Shown: piece by piece, positions 6,898 through 16,863 of the stretch | How the letters are laid out: the number at the start of each line of letters is the position of its first letter | How positions within the stretch are numbered: position 1 is the stretch's first letter | Source: Pseudomonadota bacterium | GTDB taxonomy: Bacteria > Pseudomonadota > Gammaproteobacteria > Pseudomonadales > Pseudohongiellaceae | NCBI GenBank assembly: GCA_027623555.1 | Contig: JAQBSZ010000036.1 | Location: 1 to 41,587, forward strand | Direction: 5' to 3' | DNA: 41,587 bases | Made by a program: the position numbers and the translations under genes | The notes under the pieces: model-generated | What the model saw: the letters and a program-made list of their open reading frames with translations, nothing else | Told to the model about the DNA's origin: nothing | The model's database searches: none

Positions 6898-7521
6898 TTA
6901 TTGCGCTTCGAGCATTTGTTGGGCCGTTCTCAGTGCATCTTCTGAATTTATATTCAGAAAATATCCGCAATCAGATGGCTGGAATGAGACCAGAACATTG
7001 GCAAGTTTCGGTATCAGTAACTTAGGTCCGAACAAACCGCGGTCGATTGCCTGTTCGATGCTTGGCAGTGACTCCAGCGACCACAAAGAGAACAGCGGCT
7101 CAACTTGTCCGTTATATTCTGACCAGGCAACTTTGAAATCACTGCCGTTGATTGCATGAGCGAGATCGTGAATCAAGGTATCAGGAAACCAGGGAACATC
7201 TGCTGGAAAACACGCCAGGTAATTGCGGTTGACATCAGCACCCTCGGCGATCATCCAGCGCATCGCGCTGCAAATCCCAAGTAGTGGTCCCGCATAAGCC
7301 TGGTCGTGGTCAGGAAGAAGCGGTAATCCCAGATAGTGGAATTTCTCCGGATTGCGGTTAACACTGATGACCAGTCGGCCTACCTGGGAACAGGCATTGC
7401 CTATTACATGCTCGATAAGTGGTTTAGCCCCCAGCAGTAGTAAAGCCTTGTCCTGAAAATTCATTCGCGAGGCCTTGCCTCCGGCCAGAATGACCCCGAC
7501 GATCTGTTTCTTTTCTATCAT
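6898..7521 (-). CDS. mobA: Molybdenum cofactor guanylyltransferase
   Basis: A 207-residue cytosolic enzyme that joins GMP from GTP to molybdopterin-Mo, forming the guanine dinucleotide cofactor of DMSO-reductase-type enzymes. The N-terminal nucleotide-binding motif ILAGGKASRM...DKALL (residues 11-28) is the family signature, and CFPADVPWFP holds the metal-binding Asp. Length is close to the usual 190-200. The related IspD/CMP-sugar transferases are less likely because of the short length and the LAGGxxxRMxxxDKA pattern. No other molybdopterin gene is in the window. Confidence 0.88.
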   Translation of the reverse strand: MIEKKQIVGVILAGGKASRMNFQDKALLLLGAKPLIEHVIGNACSQVGRLVISVNRNPEKFHYLGLPLLPDHDQAYAGPLLGICSAMRWMIAEGADVNRNYLACFPADVPWFPDTLIHDLAHAINGSDFKVAWSEYNGQVEPLFSLWSLESLPSIEQAIDRGLFGPKLLIPKLANVLVSFQPSDCGYFLNINSEDALRTAQQMLEAQ

Positions 7522-7860
7522 CTACTCAAGTCCAAAACGTCTTCGATTGCTCGCTCCTCTTGCCGCTCTCTGCGATTCAGTAGCTTGCCTGGGGAACCCC
7601 TGTAAAAGGCTGTATTTTGCGCTTTGCACCCAATGTTTACCTGGTGATCCAGTGATTGATGTTGGGGTATCTATATGGGAAAATCGCGCACTTCGCGGCC
7701 AGGCCGGATTTAGTCGATAACTTATTGAATTTTTTAATAATCACTGTCTTCGGTTCGGCATTATACCCATCCACCGCGATCCATTGCTCTTACACTACAC
7801 AGCAATAACTTTAATTGGTAAATCATGGGCGCGCATTTCCCATGAACGAAGAGGTACTAC
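7522..7860. other. Divergent intergenic region between mobA and tig
   Basis: About 340 bases containing the control regions of both genes. I could not choose a convincing -35/-10 pair for either. The only clear structure is the hairpin directly before the tig ribosome binding site. Confidence 0.4.
7823..7845 (+). promoter_or_regulatory. Hairpin just upstream of the tig ribosome binding site
   Basis: TCATGGG (7823-7829) pairs with CCCATGA (7839-7845) around a 9-nt loop. It ends two bases before the GAAGAGG Shine-Dalgarno of tig, so it could affect translation or mark a processed leader. The stem is short, and chance is possible. Confidence 0.35.
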
Positions 7861-9249
7861 ATGCAAGTTTCTGTTGAAACTACCGCAGGATTGGAAAGGA
7901 AAATGACCATCGCCGTGCCTGGTGATCAGGTTGATACGGCGGTCCAGGCACGTCTACAGGAAGCGGCTAAGTCGATACAACTAAAGGGGTTTAGAAAGGG
8001 CAAGGTTCCTTTCAAGGTTATCAAGAGTAAGTTTGGTAAGGGTGTACGCCAGGAAGTGCTTGGTGAATTGATGAACCGGAGTTACTACGAGGCAATTAAC
8101 CAGGAGAGCCTGAAACCGGCAGGTCAGCCACGCATCGAAGCCACCAAACTGAATGAGGGTGAAGATCTCGAATTCATAGCTGTATTCGAAGTCTATCCGG
8201 AAGTGGCAATTCCCGATTTTTCTAAAATAAAAGTTAAGCGACAAAGTGCAGACATTACGGATGCTGATATTGATGCAATGATCGACACCCTGCGCCAGCA
8301 ACGCCAATCCTGGGAGAAAGTCGAGAGAAAGGCGGCAGATAAGGACATGGTCAATATCGACTATATCGGTAAGAAAGATGGAGAAGAGTTCGCGGGTGGG
8401 AAAGCCGAAGGTGCAAACCTGGTACTCGGTTCCGAGCGGATGATTCCAGGATTTGAAGCAGGCATTATCGGTAGAAAGATCGGCGAATCATTTACTCTGC
8501 TGCTGGATTTTCCTGAGGAGTACCAGAATGCTGATCTGGCCGGGCAGTCCGTTGCATTCGACATCACCCTGAATACCGTCAGTGAGCAGACACTGCCGGT
8601 AGTCAATGATGAATTCTTCAAAAGCTTCGGTATTGAAGAGGGTGGTGAAGCAGCGTTTCGTGAAGAAGTCACCAGCAATATGACGCGAGAAATGAAGACT
8701 GCCAGCCGCAACAAGCTCAAGAACAAAATCATGGATGCCCTGGTATCGATAGTGGACATCGCGGTCCCGGAAGCGCTGATTGCAGCCGAAGTACAACAAT
8801 TGAAACAGCAGACCCTGCAAAAAATCGGCGGGGGTCGTAATGTTGACCCGGCGATGCTCCCTGACGAGCTTTTCCAGGAACAGGCCAAGCGTCGTGTGGT
8901 ATTGGGGTTGGTACTGGGAGAAGTGGTGCAGCAACAGGCTTTGCAGGCAGACCCTGTCAAAGTGCGGGAGTCAGTCGAGGAACTGGCATCGACCTATGAA
9001 TCCCCGGATGACGTAATTAACTGGTATTACGGAAACAAGGAACAGTTAGCCACGATTCAGTCGGCGGTAATCGAAGACCAGGTGTTTGACTATATTATCG
9101 GAGCAGCCAAGGTCGAGGATGTGCAAGTTCCTTACCAGGAAGTCATTAAGCCTGAATCATCTGAGCAAGAGAGAGCGGCAGAGGCGGCTGTAGTTGACTC
9201 AGAGGCAGTTGCGGATTCAACAGAGACTGAGGAACCGAGCGACGACTGA
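7861..9249 (+). CDS. tig: Trigger factor, ribosome-associated chaperone
   Basis: A 462-residue protein, slightly longer than the usual 430-440. It binds the ribosome exit tunnel and holds nascent chains. The ribosome-docking signature GFRKGKVP is at residues 43-50. A FKBP-type prolyl isomerase domain covers about 155-245 (NIDYIGKKDGEEFAGG, MIPGFEAGIIGRKIGE), and a helical SurA-like C-terminal chaperone domain follows. The extra length is an acidic tail (AEAAVVDSEAVADSTETEEPSDD region). GAAGAGG gives a strong ribosome binding site. It heads the classical tig-clpP-clpX-lon order. Confidence 0.97.
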   Translation: MQVSVETTAGLERKMTIAVPGDQVDTAVQARLQEAAKSIQLKGFRKGKVPFKVIKSKFGKGVRQEVLGELMNRSYYEAINQESLKPAGQPRIEATKLNEGEDLEFIAVFEVYPEVAIPDFSKIKVKRQSADITDADIDAMIDTLRQQRQSWEKVERKAADKDMVNIDYIGKKDGEEFAGGKAEGANLVLGSERMIPGFEAGIIGRKIGESFTLLLDFPEEYQNADLAGQSVAFDITLNTVSEQTLPVVNDEFFKSFGIEEGGEAAFREEVTSNMTREMKTASRNKLKNKIMDALVSIVDIAVPEALIAAEVQQLKQQTLQKIGGGRNVDPAMLPDELFQEQAKRRVVLGLVLGEVVQQQALQADPVKVRESVEELASTYESPDDVINWYYGNKEQLATIQSAVIEDQVFDYIIGAAKVEDVQVPYQEVIKPESSEQERAAEAAVVDSEAVADSTETEEPSDD

Positions 9250-9332
9250 GGATTCAAGTATTCCAGCTGCCCTGCAGACTACTGTAGCGGTGACAACAGA
9301 CTCCGCGAAGTGAATTTACAGGAACTCAAGAT

Positions 9333-9974
9333 ATGACCATCTCTTCACCACCCAGCGCCGCCCTGGTGCCAATTGTCGTAGAACAGACCGCTCGTGGAGA
9401 GCGTTCTTATGACATCTACTCCCGACTGTTAAAGGACCGGGTGATTTTCATGACCGGGATGGTAGAGGATCATATGGCTAATCTGATCGTAGCCCAGTTA
9501 TTGTTTCTCGAGTCTGAAAACCCGGATAAAGACATCCATCTGTATATTAATTCTCCGGGCGGCGCGGTCACTGCTGGACTCTCAATTTATGACACGATGC
9601 AGTACATACAACCTGATGTGAGCACCATGTGCATCGGCCAGGCCGCCAGCATGGGGGCCTTGCTTCTGGCAGGAGGCGCCAAAGGCAAGCGGCTGGCGTT
9701 GCCGCACTCCCGAATGATGATTCACCAACCCAGCGGTGGGGCCCAGGGGCAGGCTTCTGATATCGAAATTCAAGCTAATGAAATCATTAAGTTACGTAAA
9801 CAACTTAATATTTTACTTTCAATTCATACCGGGCAAAGCGAAGAAACTATCGGCAAGGATACAGAGCGGGATAATTTCATGGGCGCCGTTGAGGCCCGTA
9901 ATTACGGCCTGGTAGATAAAGTAATCGAGCGAAGAGTAGATAATAAGGGGAGTGAGCCGCCAAAATCCAAGTAA
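9333..9974 (+). CDS. clpP: ATP-dependent Clp protease proteolytic subunit
   Basis: A 213-residue serine peptidase that forms the tetradecameric barrel used by ClpX and ClpA. The catalytic triad is visible: Ser106 in GQAASMGA, His131 in MMIHQPSGG and Asp180 in DTERDNFM. The N-terminal [13 protein letters not shown] stretch is probably removed by autoprocessing. It lies 83 bases after tig and 255 before clpX, and no terminator is seen between tig and clpP, so co-transcription with tig is possible. Length and motifs are fully typical. Confidence 0.98.
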   Translation: MTISSPPSAALVPIVVEQTARGERSYDIYSRLLKDRVIFMTGMVEDHMANLIVAQLLFLESENPDKDIHLYINSPGGAVTAGLSIYDTMQYIQPDVSTMCIGQAASMGALLLAGGAKGKRLALPHSRMMIHQPSGGAQGQASDIEIQANEIIKLRKQLNILLSIHTGQSEETIGKDTERDNFMGAVEARNYGLVDKVIERRVDNKGSEPPKSK

Positions 9975-10173
9975 ATCCATCGGTTTGGCTTGCATTCGAC
10001 GTATGTTGCCTTCATTTTAGACAGCAACATTGCAGTGTCTTTGGTTGTGAAAGGCTTGTTTTTGGCAGCGTAGGAGCAGGTGCGTTAGCAAGGCTCATTC
10101 GATGCCTTGCCCGGGGAATTTCTGAAATTACTCAAACACTCCCCAGCTCTCCTGCAGCTAGCGATTGAGCGAA

Positions 10174-10201
10174 TTGATTTGCCAGGCACAAAGAATAGGA
10201 T
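10174..10201 (+). promoter_or_regulatory. Possible clpX promoter
   Basis: TTGATT (10174-10179), a 16-bp spacer and TAGGAT (10196-10201) lie about 28 bp before the clpX start. The unusually long clpP-clpX gap (255 bp) fits a separate promoter. The match is moderate. Confidence 0.3.
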
Positions 10202-10229
10202 ATGGGTACAAGAATAGGTATGTTCATAA

Positions 10230-11519
10230 ATGACAGATGATCGCTATAACAAAGGGGACGATAACGGCAAGCTGCTGTATTGCTCCTTTTGCGGAAAAAG
10301 CCAGCATGAGGTGCGGAAGCTTATCGCCGGACCATCAGTGTTTGTCTGTGACGAATGTGTCGATCTGTGCAATGACATTATCCGTGAAGAGATTCAGGAG
10401 AAGGATTCTGATTCAACTTCGCGCAAACTCCCCATACCTGAAGAGATCAAGAATACGCTGGATGAATACGTGATTGGCCAGGAGAGCGCCAAAAAGGTGC
10501 TTGCTGTGGCTGTCTATAATCACTACAAGCGCCTGAATTACGACAAATCCAGCACCGATGTTGAACTCAGTAAGAGCAATATTTTGATGGTAGGACCAAC
10601 AGGGACGGGTAAAACCCTGCTGGCTGAAACCCTGGCAAGACTGCTCGATGTGCCCTTTACAATTGCCGATGCTACCACGCTGACCGAGGCTGGCTATGTC
10701 GGAGAAGACGTCGAGAACATCATTCAGAAATTGCTGCAAAAATGTGATTACGATGTCGAAAAAGCCCAGGTCGGCATTGTCTACATCGATGAAATCGATA
10801 AGATTTCTCGGAAATCCGACAATCCTTCAATTACTCGAGATGTATCCGGTGAGGGTGTGCAACAGGCACTGCTTAAACTGATTGAAGGCACCGTAGCCTC
10901 GGTGCCGCCGCAAGGGGGTCGCAAGCACCCGCAACAGGAATTTCTACAGGTCGATACCTCGAATATTCTGTTTATCTGTGGTGGGGCGTTCGCCGGACTG
11001 GATAAGATTATTCGCGAACGCTCAGAGAAGAGCGGGATAGGCTTTACCGCGCAGGTTCGCAGTCGAGACGTCGATCACCAGGTTGGCGAAACCCTTCGCC
11101 AAGTAGAACCGGAAGATCTGGTGAAGTATGGACTGATACCCGAATTTGTCGGGCGTTTACCGATGATTGCTACCCTCGATGAACTGGATCTGGATGCATT
11201 GGTTAGAATCACTCGAGAACCGAAGAATTCCCTGACCAAGCAGTACTTTAAATTGTTCGAAATGGAAGGAGTGGAAATTCAATTTCGCGACGATGCCCTG
11301 CTCGCTATTGCCAAGAAAGCTCGGGAACGAAAGACAGGTGCTCGCGGTCTGCGTTCTATCATGGAATCCGTATTGCTGGAAACCATGTACAAAATTCCAT
11401 CACTGGACGATGTCAGTAAGGTTATCATCGATGCAGCCGTCATCGAGGGAGAATCAGAACCTTTGTTGATGTACGAAAATAATTTAGAGCAGCCAAGCAA
11501 ATCAGCTGCGGATGAGTAA
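10230..11519 (+). CDS. clpX: ATP-dependent Clp protease ATP-binding subunit ClpX
   Basis: A 429-residue AAA+ unfoldase that feeds substrates to ClpP. The N-terminal zinc-binding domain has Cys18, Cys21, Cys40 and Cys43. Walker A GPTGTGKT is at 123-129 with the preceding G, Walker B is [10 protein letters not shown], and the pore and sensor regions are conserved ([15 protein letters not shown]). The ClpP-docking loop region ([12 protein letters not shown]) carries the IGF tripeptide needed to dock on ClpP. Length is typical (E. coli 424). No lesion is seen. Confidence 0.98.
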   Translation: MTDDRYNKGDDNGKLLYCSFCGKSQHEVRKLIAGPSVFVCDECVDLCNDIIREEIQEKDSDSTSRKLPIPEEIKNTLDEYVIGQESAKKVLAVAVYNHYKRLNYDKSSTDVELSKSNILMVGPTGTGKTLLAETLARLLDVPFTIADATTLTEAGYVGEDVENIIQKLLQKCDYDVEKAQVGIVYIDEIDKISRKSDNPSITRDVSGEGVQQALLKLIEGTVASVPPQGGRKHPQQEFLQVDTSNILFICGGAFAGLDKIIRERSEKSGIGFTAQVRSRDVDHQVGETLRQVEPEDLVKYGLIPEFVGRLPMIATLDELDLDALVRITREPKNSLTKQYFKLFEMEGVEIQFRDDALLAIAKKARERKTGARGLRSIMESVLLETMYKIPSLDDVSKVIIDAAVIEGESEPLLMYENNLEQPSKSAADE

Positions 11520-11531
11520 TCCCCACCGACC

Positions 11532-11560
11532 CTTGATTTATTGCGGGCTCGGCTCCATTT
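11532..11560 (+). promoter_or_regulatory. Heat-shock (sigma32-like) promoter of lon
   Basis: CTTGATT (11532-11538), a 14-bp spacer and CTCCATTT (11553-11560) closely match the sigma32 consensus CTTGAAA-N13/14-CCCCATNT. Transcription would begin about 35 bp before the lon ATG at 11604. lon is a classical heat-shock gene, which supports the reading. Confidence 0.6.
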
Positions 11561-11603
11561 CTATGATACGGTTCACAACTGATATCAAGAGCGATTTATA
11601 AGC

Positions 11604-14027
11604 ATGCCTGCAGAAATTTCCACTGGTACAACATTTCCACTGCTTCCTCTTCGGGACGTAGTCGTCTACCCGCAGATTGTTCAACCGCTGTTCGTCGGGC
11701 GCCCAAAATCGATAAAGGCTCTGGAAATTGCCATGTCCAGCGACAAGCAAGTCTTGCTGGTTGCACAGAAGAATGCATCAGAAGATGAGCCGGCTGTCGG
11801 CGATTTGTTCACGATTGGCACCGTCGCCACAATTCTGCAGTTAATCCGTTTACCCGATGGCACCGTGAAGGTGCTCGTTGAGGGCCTCGATCGCGCCAAG
11901 ATCAAGAACGTCCTCTTTGAAGACGACTATTTCAAGGCTGATACGGAGATCTTGCAATCAGAAGAGATTCCTGAGAAAGAGTCGGCTCTCCTGATCCGCT
12001 CGCTACTGTCACAGTTCGACCAATACGTCCAGCTTAGCAAGAAGATCCCGCCCGAAGTTATGACATCAATATCAAGTATCGATGAGCCGGGCAGACTCGT
12101 CGATACGATCGCCTCGCATATGTCCCTGCAGCTTCAAGAGAAGCAAAATTTACTCGAATTAGCGGGTTTGCAAGCGCGCATCGAACACCTGATGGCCTTG
12201 ATCGAATCTGAGATCGATTTGTTCCAAGTCGAAAAGAGGATTCGTGGCCGCGTGAAGAAACAGATGGAGAAGAGTCAGCGCGAGTACTATCTGAACGAGC
12301 AGATGAAGGCAATCCAGAAAGAAATGGGTGAGATGGACGATGTGCCCAACGAGGCCGAAGAATTGCGGCAGAAGATCGATGACGCCGGGATGCCCAAGGA
12401 TGCCAAAGAGAAAGCGTTATCAGAGCTAAATAAACTCAAGTTGATGTCGCCGATGTCATCTGAGGCCTCGGTCGTACGCACTTACCTCGACTGGATGGTT
12501 ACCATCCCCTGGAAAAAGCGCAGCAAGGTACGCATGGACCTGGCCAAGGCAGAGGAAATCCTCGAGAACGATCACTACGGCCTGAAAGAGGTGAAAGAGC
12601 GCATCCTGGAGTACCTCGCAGTGCAGAAGCGAGTGAAAAAGCTGAAAGGGCCAATACTCTGTCTGGTTGGGCCTCCCGGGGTCGGCAAGACATCATTGGG
12701 TGAGTCCATCGCCCGGGCTACTAACAGAAAATATGTAAGGATGGCCCTGGGTGGTGTACGCGACGAGGCGGAGATTCGTGGTCACAGACGCACTTATATC
12801 GGGTCGTTGCCTGGAAAGTTATTGCAGAAGCTCTCCAAGATCGGTGTGCGTAACCCGCTGTTTCTGTTAGACGAGGTTGACAAGATGGGGATGGACAACC
12901 GGGGTGATCCGGCATCGGCCTTGCTGGAAGTTCTCGATCCGGAACAGAACCACAGTTTTAACGATCACTATATCGAAGTTGATTACGATCTTTCTGAAGT
13001 CATGTTCGTATGTACTTCAAATACCATGAATATTCCCGACCCGCTTCTCGATCGGATGGAAGTCATCCGTATTCCTGGCTACACCGAAGAAGAGAAATTG
13101 AATATCGCGATGCGCTACCTGATTCCGAAACAGAAGAAAAACAATGGAGTCGGCGATGACGAATTACTGATTGATGAACAACCCATTCGTGACTTGATTC
13201 GCTATTACACACGCGAGGCAGGTGTGCGCGGTCTGGAACGAGAAATTGCGAAAATTTGCCGCAAGGTGGTTAAGGGCAATTCTTTATCGAAGTCTAAAGA
13301 AACCATCCAACTTTCTAGTGAGATACTGGAAGACTATTGCGGTGTTCGAAAATATGATTTCGGCAAGGCCGAAGAAGAAAACATGGTTGGTCAAGTTAAT
13401 GGACTGGCCTGGACCCAGGTTGGCGGCGAGCTCTTAACTATTGAAGCCATCGCTGTTGAGGGTAAGGGAAAAACCATCAAGACTGGCTCGCTCGGCGACG
13501 TGATGCAAGAATCCATCCAGGCCGCTTTAACGGTGGTGCGCAGCCGCGCCAAGTCGCTGGGACTGGAAGACAACTTCCACGAAAAAATTGACCTGCATAT
13601 CCACGTCCCTGAAGGTGCGACTCCAAAAGATGGACCAAGTGCCGGTGTTGGAATGTGTACAGCGCTGGTTTCGGTGCTAACCAACATACCAGTGCGCGCC
13701 AATGTGGCGATGACCGGAGAAATTACTCTGCGCGGCCAAGTGCTTAGAATCGGTGGGCTTAAAGAAAAACTCCTGGCTGCCCATCGCGGAAATATCAAGA
13801 CTGTCATAATTCCTGGCGATAACGAGAGAGATTTGACTGAGATTCCGGATAACATAAAGGCGGATTTGGAAATAGTTCCTGTTCGTTGGATCGACGAAGT
13901 ATTGCAGCATGCTTTGCAATATCAACCGACTCCTTCGAGCAGTGAAGAGAAGCCAAATCAGGAAAAGGAAGGCAAGCAAGAAGATAAAGAACCAGGCACT
14001 GACGAAAAGCATATAAATACCCATTAA
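11604..14027 (+). CDS. lon: Lon ATP-dependent serine protease
   Basis: An 807-residue cytosolic AAA+ protease that degrades damaged and regulatory proteins. An N-terminal substrate-binding domain (about 1-200) and coiled coil are followed by the AAA+ module with Walker A GPPGVGKT near residue 356 and Walker [11 protein letters not shown]. The protease domain has the catalytic Ser679 in KDGPSAGVG and the lysine in [13 protein letters not shown]. Residue numbering of the serine coincides with E. coli Lon, which supports the start. The C-terminal tail is Lys/Glu-rich. A sigma32-like promoter lies directly upstream. Confidence 0.98.
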   Translation: MPAEISTGTTFPLLPLRDVVVYPQIVQPLFVGRPKSIKALEIAMSSDKQVLLVAQKNASEDEPAVGDLFTIGTVATILQLIRLPDGTVKVLVEGLDRAKIKNVLFEDDYFKADTEILQSEEIPEKESALLIRSLLSQFDQYVQLSKKIPPEVMTSISSIDEPGRLVDTIASHMSLQLQEKQNLLELAGLQARIEHLMALIESEIDLFQVEKRIRGRVKKQMEKSQREYYLNEQMKAIQKEMGEMDDVPNEAEELRQKIDDAGMPKDAKEKALSELNKLKLMSPMSSEASVVRTYLDWMVTIPWKKRSKVRMDLAKAEEILENDHYGLKEVKERILEYLAVQKRVKKLKGPILCLVGPPGVGKTSLGESIARATNRKYVRMALGGVRDEAEIRGHRRTYIGSLPGKLLQKLSKIGVRNPLFLLDEVDKMGMDNRGDPASALLEVLDPEQNHSFNDHYIEVDYDLSEVMFVCTSNTMNIPDPLLDRMEVIRIPGYTEEEKLNIAMRYLIPKQKKNNGVGDDELLIDEQPIRDLIRYYTREAGVRGLEREIAKICRKVVKGNSLSKSKETIQLSSEILEDYCGVRKYDFGKAEEENMVGQVNGLAWTQVGGELLTIEAIAVEGKGKTIKTGSLGDVMQESIQAALTVVRSRAKSLGLEDNFHEKIDLHIHVPEGATPKDGPSAGVGMCTALVSVLTNIPVRANVAMTGEITLRGQVLRIGGLKEKLLAAHRGNIKTVIIPGDNERDLTEIPDNIKADLEIVPVRWIDEVLQHALQYQPTPSSSEEKPNQEKEGKQEDKEPGTDEKHINTH

Positions 14028-14349
14028 TACGGGCTGTTTTGTGTTGACAGCGCTTTCGGGAAATTGGTATAAAGACCCCATCATACCTAGCGTATGAGCC
14101 ATTCCCGGGGAATCAATTTGAGCTAAATCCAGACTGAATTTTTTAGGCAACGATAGTTTAGAATTTACTTTTAGCTTTACATAAATTGATATCAAACTAT
14201 TTGCTGACTATGTATAACTAGCGAGTAATAACTCTTTGTAGCTATATATAAAAAGCCAGCACAAATTGAGCCAGTAATATCGATTCAACGCTTATTAAAA
14301 TTTAGAAGTTCATTGAAAAACAACTACTAATTTAAAAAAAGGGGATAAC
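14028..14349. other. AT-rich control region upstream of hupB
   Basis: About 320 bases between lon and hupB, containing the promoter at 14044-14073, the palindrome ATTCCCGGGGAAT at 14101-14113, and an AT-rich tract up to the AGGGG ribosome binding site. No terminator for lon is seen. Confidence 0.45.
14044..14073 (+). promoter_or_regulatory. Sigma70-type promoter upstream of hupB
   Basis: TTGACA (14044-14049), an 18-bp spacer and TATAAA (14068-14073) form a near-consensus promoter. Transcription from about 14080 would leave a leader of roughly 270 nt before hupB. Further promoters in the AT-rich leader are likely but not resolved by eye. Confidence 0.6.
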
Positions 14350-14625
14350 GTGAATAAATCAGAACTAATAGATGCTGTTGCTACAAGTGCGGACCTTCCA
14401 AAAGCTGCTGCGGGCCGTGCGATCGACGCAATGATTGATGCGATTACAGATTCTTTGCAGAAAGAGGATCCTGTTGTACTTGTAGGTTTTGGTACGTTTG
14501 CTACAAAGCATAGAGCAGCACGTACGGGTCGTAATCCCCAAACAGGTGCACCAATTCAAATTAAAGCCGCACGAGTTCCAAGCTTTAAAGCGGGTAAAGC
14601 GCTTAAAGATGCGGTGAACTCATAA
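14350..14625 (+). CDS. hupB: DNA-binding protein HU-beta
   Basis: A 91-residue nucleoid protein that bends DNA without strict sequence preference. The N-terminal helices ([21 protein letters not shown] region) and the signature [21 protein letters not shown] are those of HU, and the [24 protein letters not shown] end is typical. The start is GTG, with AGGGG six bases upstream. The position after lon and before ppiD is the standard gammaproteobacterial place of hupB. HU rather than IHF because of the length and the arm sequence. Confidence 0.96.
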   Translation: MNKSELIDAVATSADLPKAAAGRAIDAMIDAITDSLQKEDPVVLVGFGTFATKHRAARTGRNPQTGAPIQIKAARVPSFKAGKALKDAVNS

Positions 14626-14767
14626 GGCTATTTAGTCTAAACTTTCAGTTCAATTACAGGAGTTAAGCGTCGGGTTTTTATAGAAAAGATCGCGCTTATG
14701 TATTTAATCTTGGCTTTTGGATTGCCAAGTCTGGTAGGCTAGCCGATTCCAGATTTGTAGAATAAAG

Positions 14768-14792
14768 GGCGCATCTCTGATGCGCCTTTTTT
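14768..14792 (+). terminator. Rho-independent terminator after hupB
   Basis: GGCGCATC (14768-14775), loop TCT, GATGCGCC (14779-14786) and six T. It is a strong intrinsic terminator about 145 bp after hupB, separating it from ppiD. The remaining 150 bp to ppiD must hold the ppiD promoter, which I could not place. Confidence 0.92.
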
Positions 14793-14943
14793 AGTTTCCA
14801 AGTATCCAGGAATCGACAACTCAAAGGGTTGGCAAAGTTGTCCTCAAGGAAATATTGCTGCCTATACAATTCAAGATTATCGACAAGCCATTACTTTTTT
14901 TGTAGTAAATACTCGAATACGGTTTAGCACAGGTCAGGAAACA

Positions 14944-16830
14944 ATGCTGCAAGATATAAGAGACAATTCACAGGGTGTAATAGCAAAGGTCATTATCGGA
15001 TTGATAGTTGCTGTTTTTGCCCTATTCGGTGTTGAATCGATAATCGGAGGTTTCGTCACCTCGCCACCGGTTGCCGAGGTTAACGGTGAGGAAATTACGG
15101 AAGCTCAGCTCCAGTCAAATACTCAGCAGTTTCTCAATTCAATCGGTGGCAACATCGGTTCGATAGACCAGGATCTGCTCGAGCAAATAGCCCTGAATCA
15201 GCTCATTGAAGAGAGTGTCATGCGGCAAACTGCCGAAGCTGCCTCAATGCTGATATCCAATGATCGGATAGACAGATCAATCCTGGAAACTGAATCATTC
15301 CAGATCGGGGGGGTTTTCGATCCGGATTTAGCGGTTCGAACGATGGCCACTCAGGGCTTCAGCGTGCCGCTTTACCGAGAGACCTTGCGTCAACAGATGG
15401 TTATGTCTCAACTTGCCAATGCTTATAGCAGTTCTAATTTTGTCACTGATGCTGAATTGCAACGGATCGCAGAACTCACTGCCCAATCCCGGAATTTTCG
15501 TTATGTTTCGATAACCCTGGGTACTCGCACATTGGGCACCGCGATCAGCGACGCTGAGATCGCTGCCTACTATGAGGCCAACAAAGAAGATTTTAGCGAG
15601 GACGAGACAGTGCTGGTTCGCTATGTGATGCTGGACAAGGATGCCATTGCCGAGGAAATCGTAGTCGATGAAGCTGATTTGCTGGCGCAGTATGAGTCTG
15701 AAAGAGACGCCTTCGAAGGTTCTTCTGAAAAACGCGCTTCACATATCCTCCTCGAAGTTGGCGGTGATATATCCGAAGTACAAGCATTACAGCTGGCTGC
15801 AGAGGCCAGGCAACGACTACTGGACGGTGAAGATTTTGCGACACTGGCCCTGGAACTGTCCAGCGATGTGGTTTCAGCCGAAGAGGGTGGTGATATCGGC
15901 TATACCGATGGTGGGGCATTCCCTCCAGAAATCGAGGCTGTACTTGACCTGCTGATGCTGGACGAAATTTCCGAGCCCGTGATTACCGAGTTCGGAGTTC
16001 ACCTGGTGAAATTGACCGAAGACGCCGAGAACGTGTTTCAGCCTTTTGAAGAAGTCGCTGTCAGAATCGAACGTGACATGAAGAGTGCAGAAGTGGAATT
16101 GATCTACGCGGAACGACTCGAAAACTTGTCCAATTTTGCCTTCGAAACTGGAGATCTGCTTACCATCTCTGAACAGCTGAACATGCCAATTTTGCAGAGT
16201 GAGCGGATTGGCCGGATTGGCAATAGCGGAATTTTCAGTAACCCTGCCGTAGTCGCTGCAGCTTTTTCCGATGATGTGCTTCTTGAGGGTAATAACAGCG
16301 ATGTGATTGAGCTGAATGCCTCACAATCTGTTGTACTGCGAGTACAGGAATTTAACGAGGCGAGCATTCGTCCTCTGGAAGAGGTTGAACCGGAAATTGC
16401 GGTCATTCTGCGCACCGAGATGGAACAGCAAGCTGTTCAGACCTTAGGCAGCGAGTTGTTGCTTGCGGCTGAAAGTGGCTTGCCACTGGACGAATTATTG
16501 GCAGAGAACGATTTGGAGTGGATTGTTGAGGAAGGCGTGCAGCGCAATGCATTCAATGTTAACCGGGAAATCATCAGCGAAGTTTTTGGTATGCCCAAGC
16601 CGGAAAATGGCCCTGAGCTGGCGAGCATGACGCTTCAAAATGGGACATTCGTATTGCTGGAACTGAATCTAGTAAACAGCGGGACAGTGGACTCTCTAGG
16701 TGAAGAAGAGCGCGTAACGCTTACCGACACGCTGACAAAGGATCTGGGCAACAACGATTTCCAGGCATTCCTGAACAATATTCGAGCAAATGCTGATATC
16801 AGAACTTCAAGAGTGGTAGAGGGGCTCTAA
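14944..16830 (+). CDS. ppiD: Periplasmic folding chaperone / peptidyl-prolyl isomerase PpiD
   Basis: A 628-residue inner-membrane protein that faces the periplasm and assists newly exported proteins near the Sec translocon. One transmembrane helix lies at about 13-36 (VIAKVIIGLIVAVFALFGV). A SurA-type N-terminal chaperone region follows, then a parvulin domain at about 262-360 (RASHILLEVGG...GGDIGYTDGG...FGVHLVKL), then a second helical region. Length matches E. coli PpiD (623). The order hupB-ppiD is conserved in gammaproteobacteria. Parvulin activity may be weak, as in the family. Confidence 0.95.
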   Translation: MLQDIRDNSQGVIAKVIIGLIVAVFALFGVESIIGGFVTSPPVAEVNGEEITEAQLQSNTQQFLNSIGGNIGSIDQDLLEQIALNQLIEESVMRQTAEAASMLISNDRIDRSILETESFQIGGVFDPDLAVRTMATQGFSVPLYRETLRQQMVMSQLANAYSSSNFVTDAELQRIAELTAQSRNFRYVSITLGTRTLGTAISDAEIAAYYEANKEDFSEDETVLVRYVMLDKDAIAEEIVVDEADLLAQYESERDAFEGSSEKRASHILLEVGGDISEVQALQLAAEARQRLLDGEDFATLALELSSDVVSAEEGGDIGYTDGGAFPPEIEAVLDLLMLDEISEPVITEFGVHLVKLTEDAENVFQPFEEVAVRIERDMKSAEVELIYAERLENLSNFAFETGDLLTISEQLNMPILQSERIGRIGNSGIFSNPAVVAAAFSDDVLLEGNNSDVIELNASQSVVLRVQEFNEASIRPLEEVEPEIAVILRTEMEQQAVQTLGSELLLAAESGLPLDELLAENDLEWIVEEGVQRNAFNVNREIISEVFGMPKPENGPELASMTLQNGTFVLLELNLVNSGTVDSLGEEERVTLTDTLTKDLGNNDFQAFLNNIRANADIRTSRVVEGL

Positions 16831-16863
16831 CACTCCTGATGCGGGTAGAAACCAGTCTGTGTG

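Noticed and set aside
8361..8960. 199-codon open frame antisense to tig
   Set aside because: Ser/Thr/Ala-rich shadow of the tig reading frame; tig is unquestionable.
10003..10030. ATGTTGC/GCAACAT hairpin between clpP and clpX
   Set aside because: Large 14-nt loop and no T tract, so not a convincing terminator.
13677..14195. 172-codon open frame antisense to the end of lon
   Set aside because: It lies mostly opposite a certain coding region, and the sequence has no recognisable domain.
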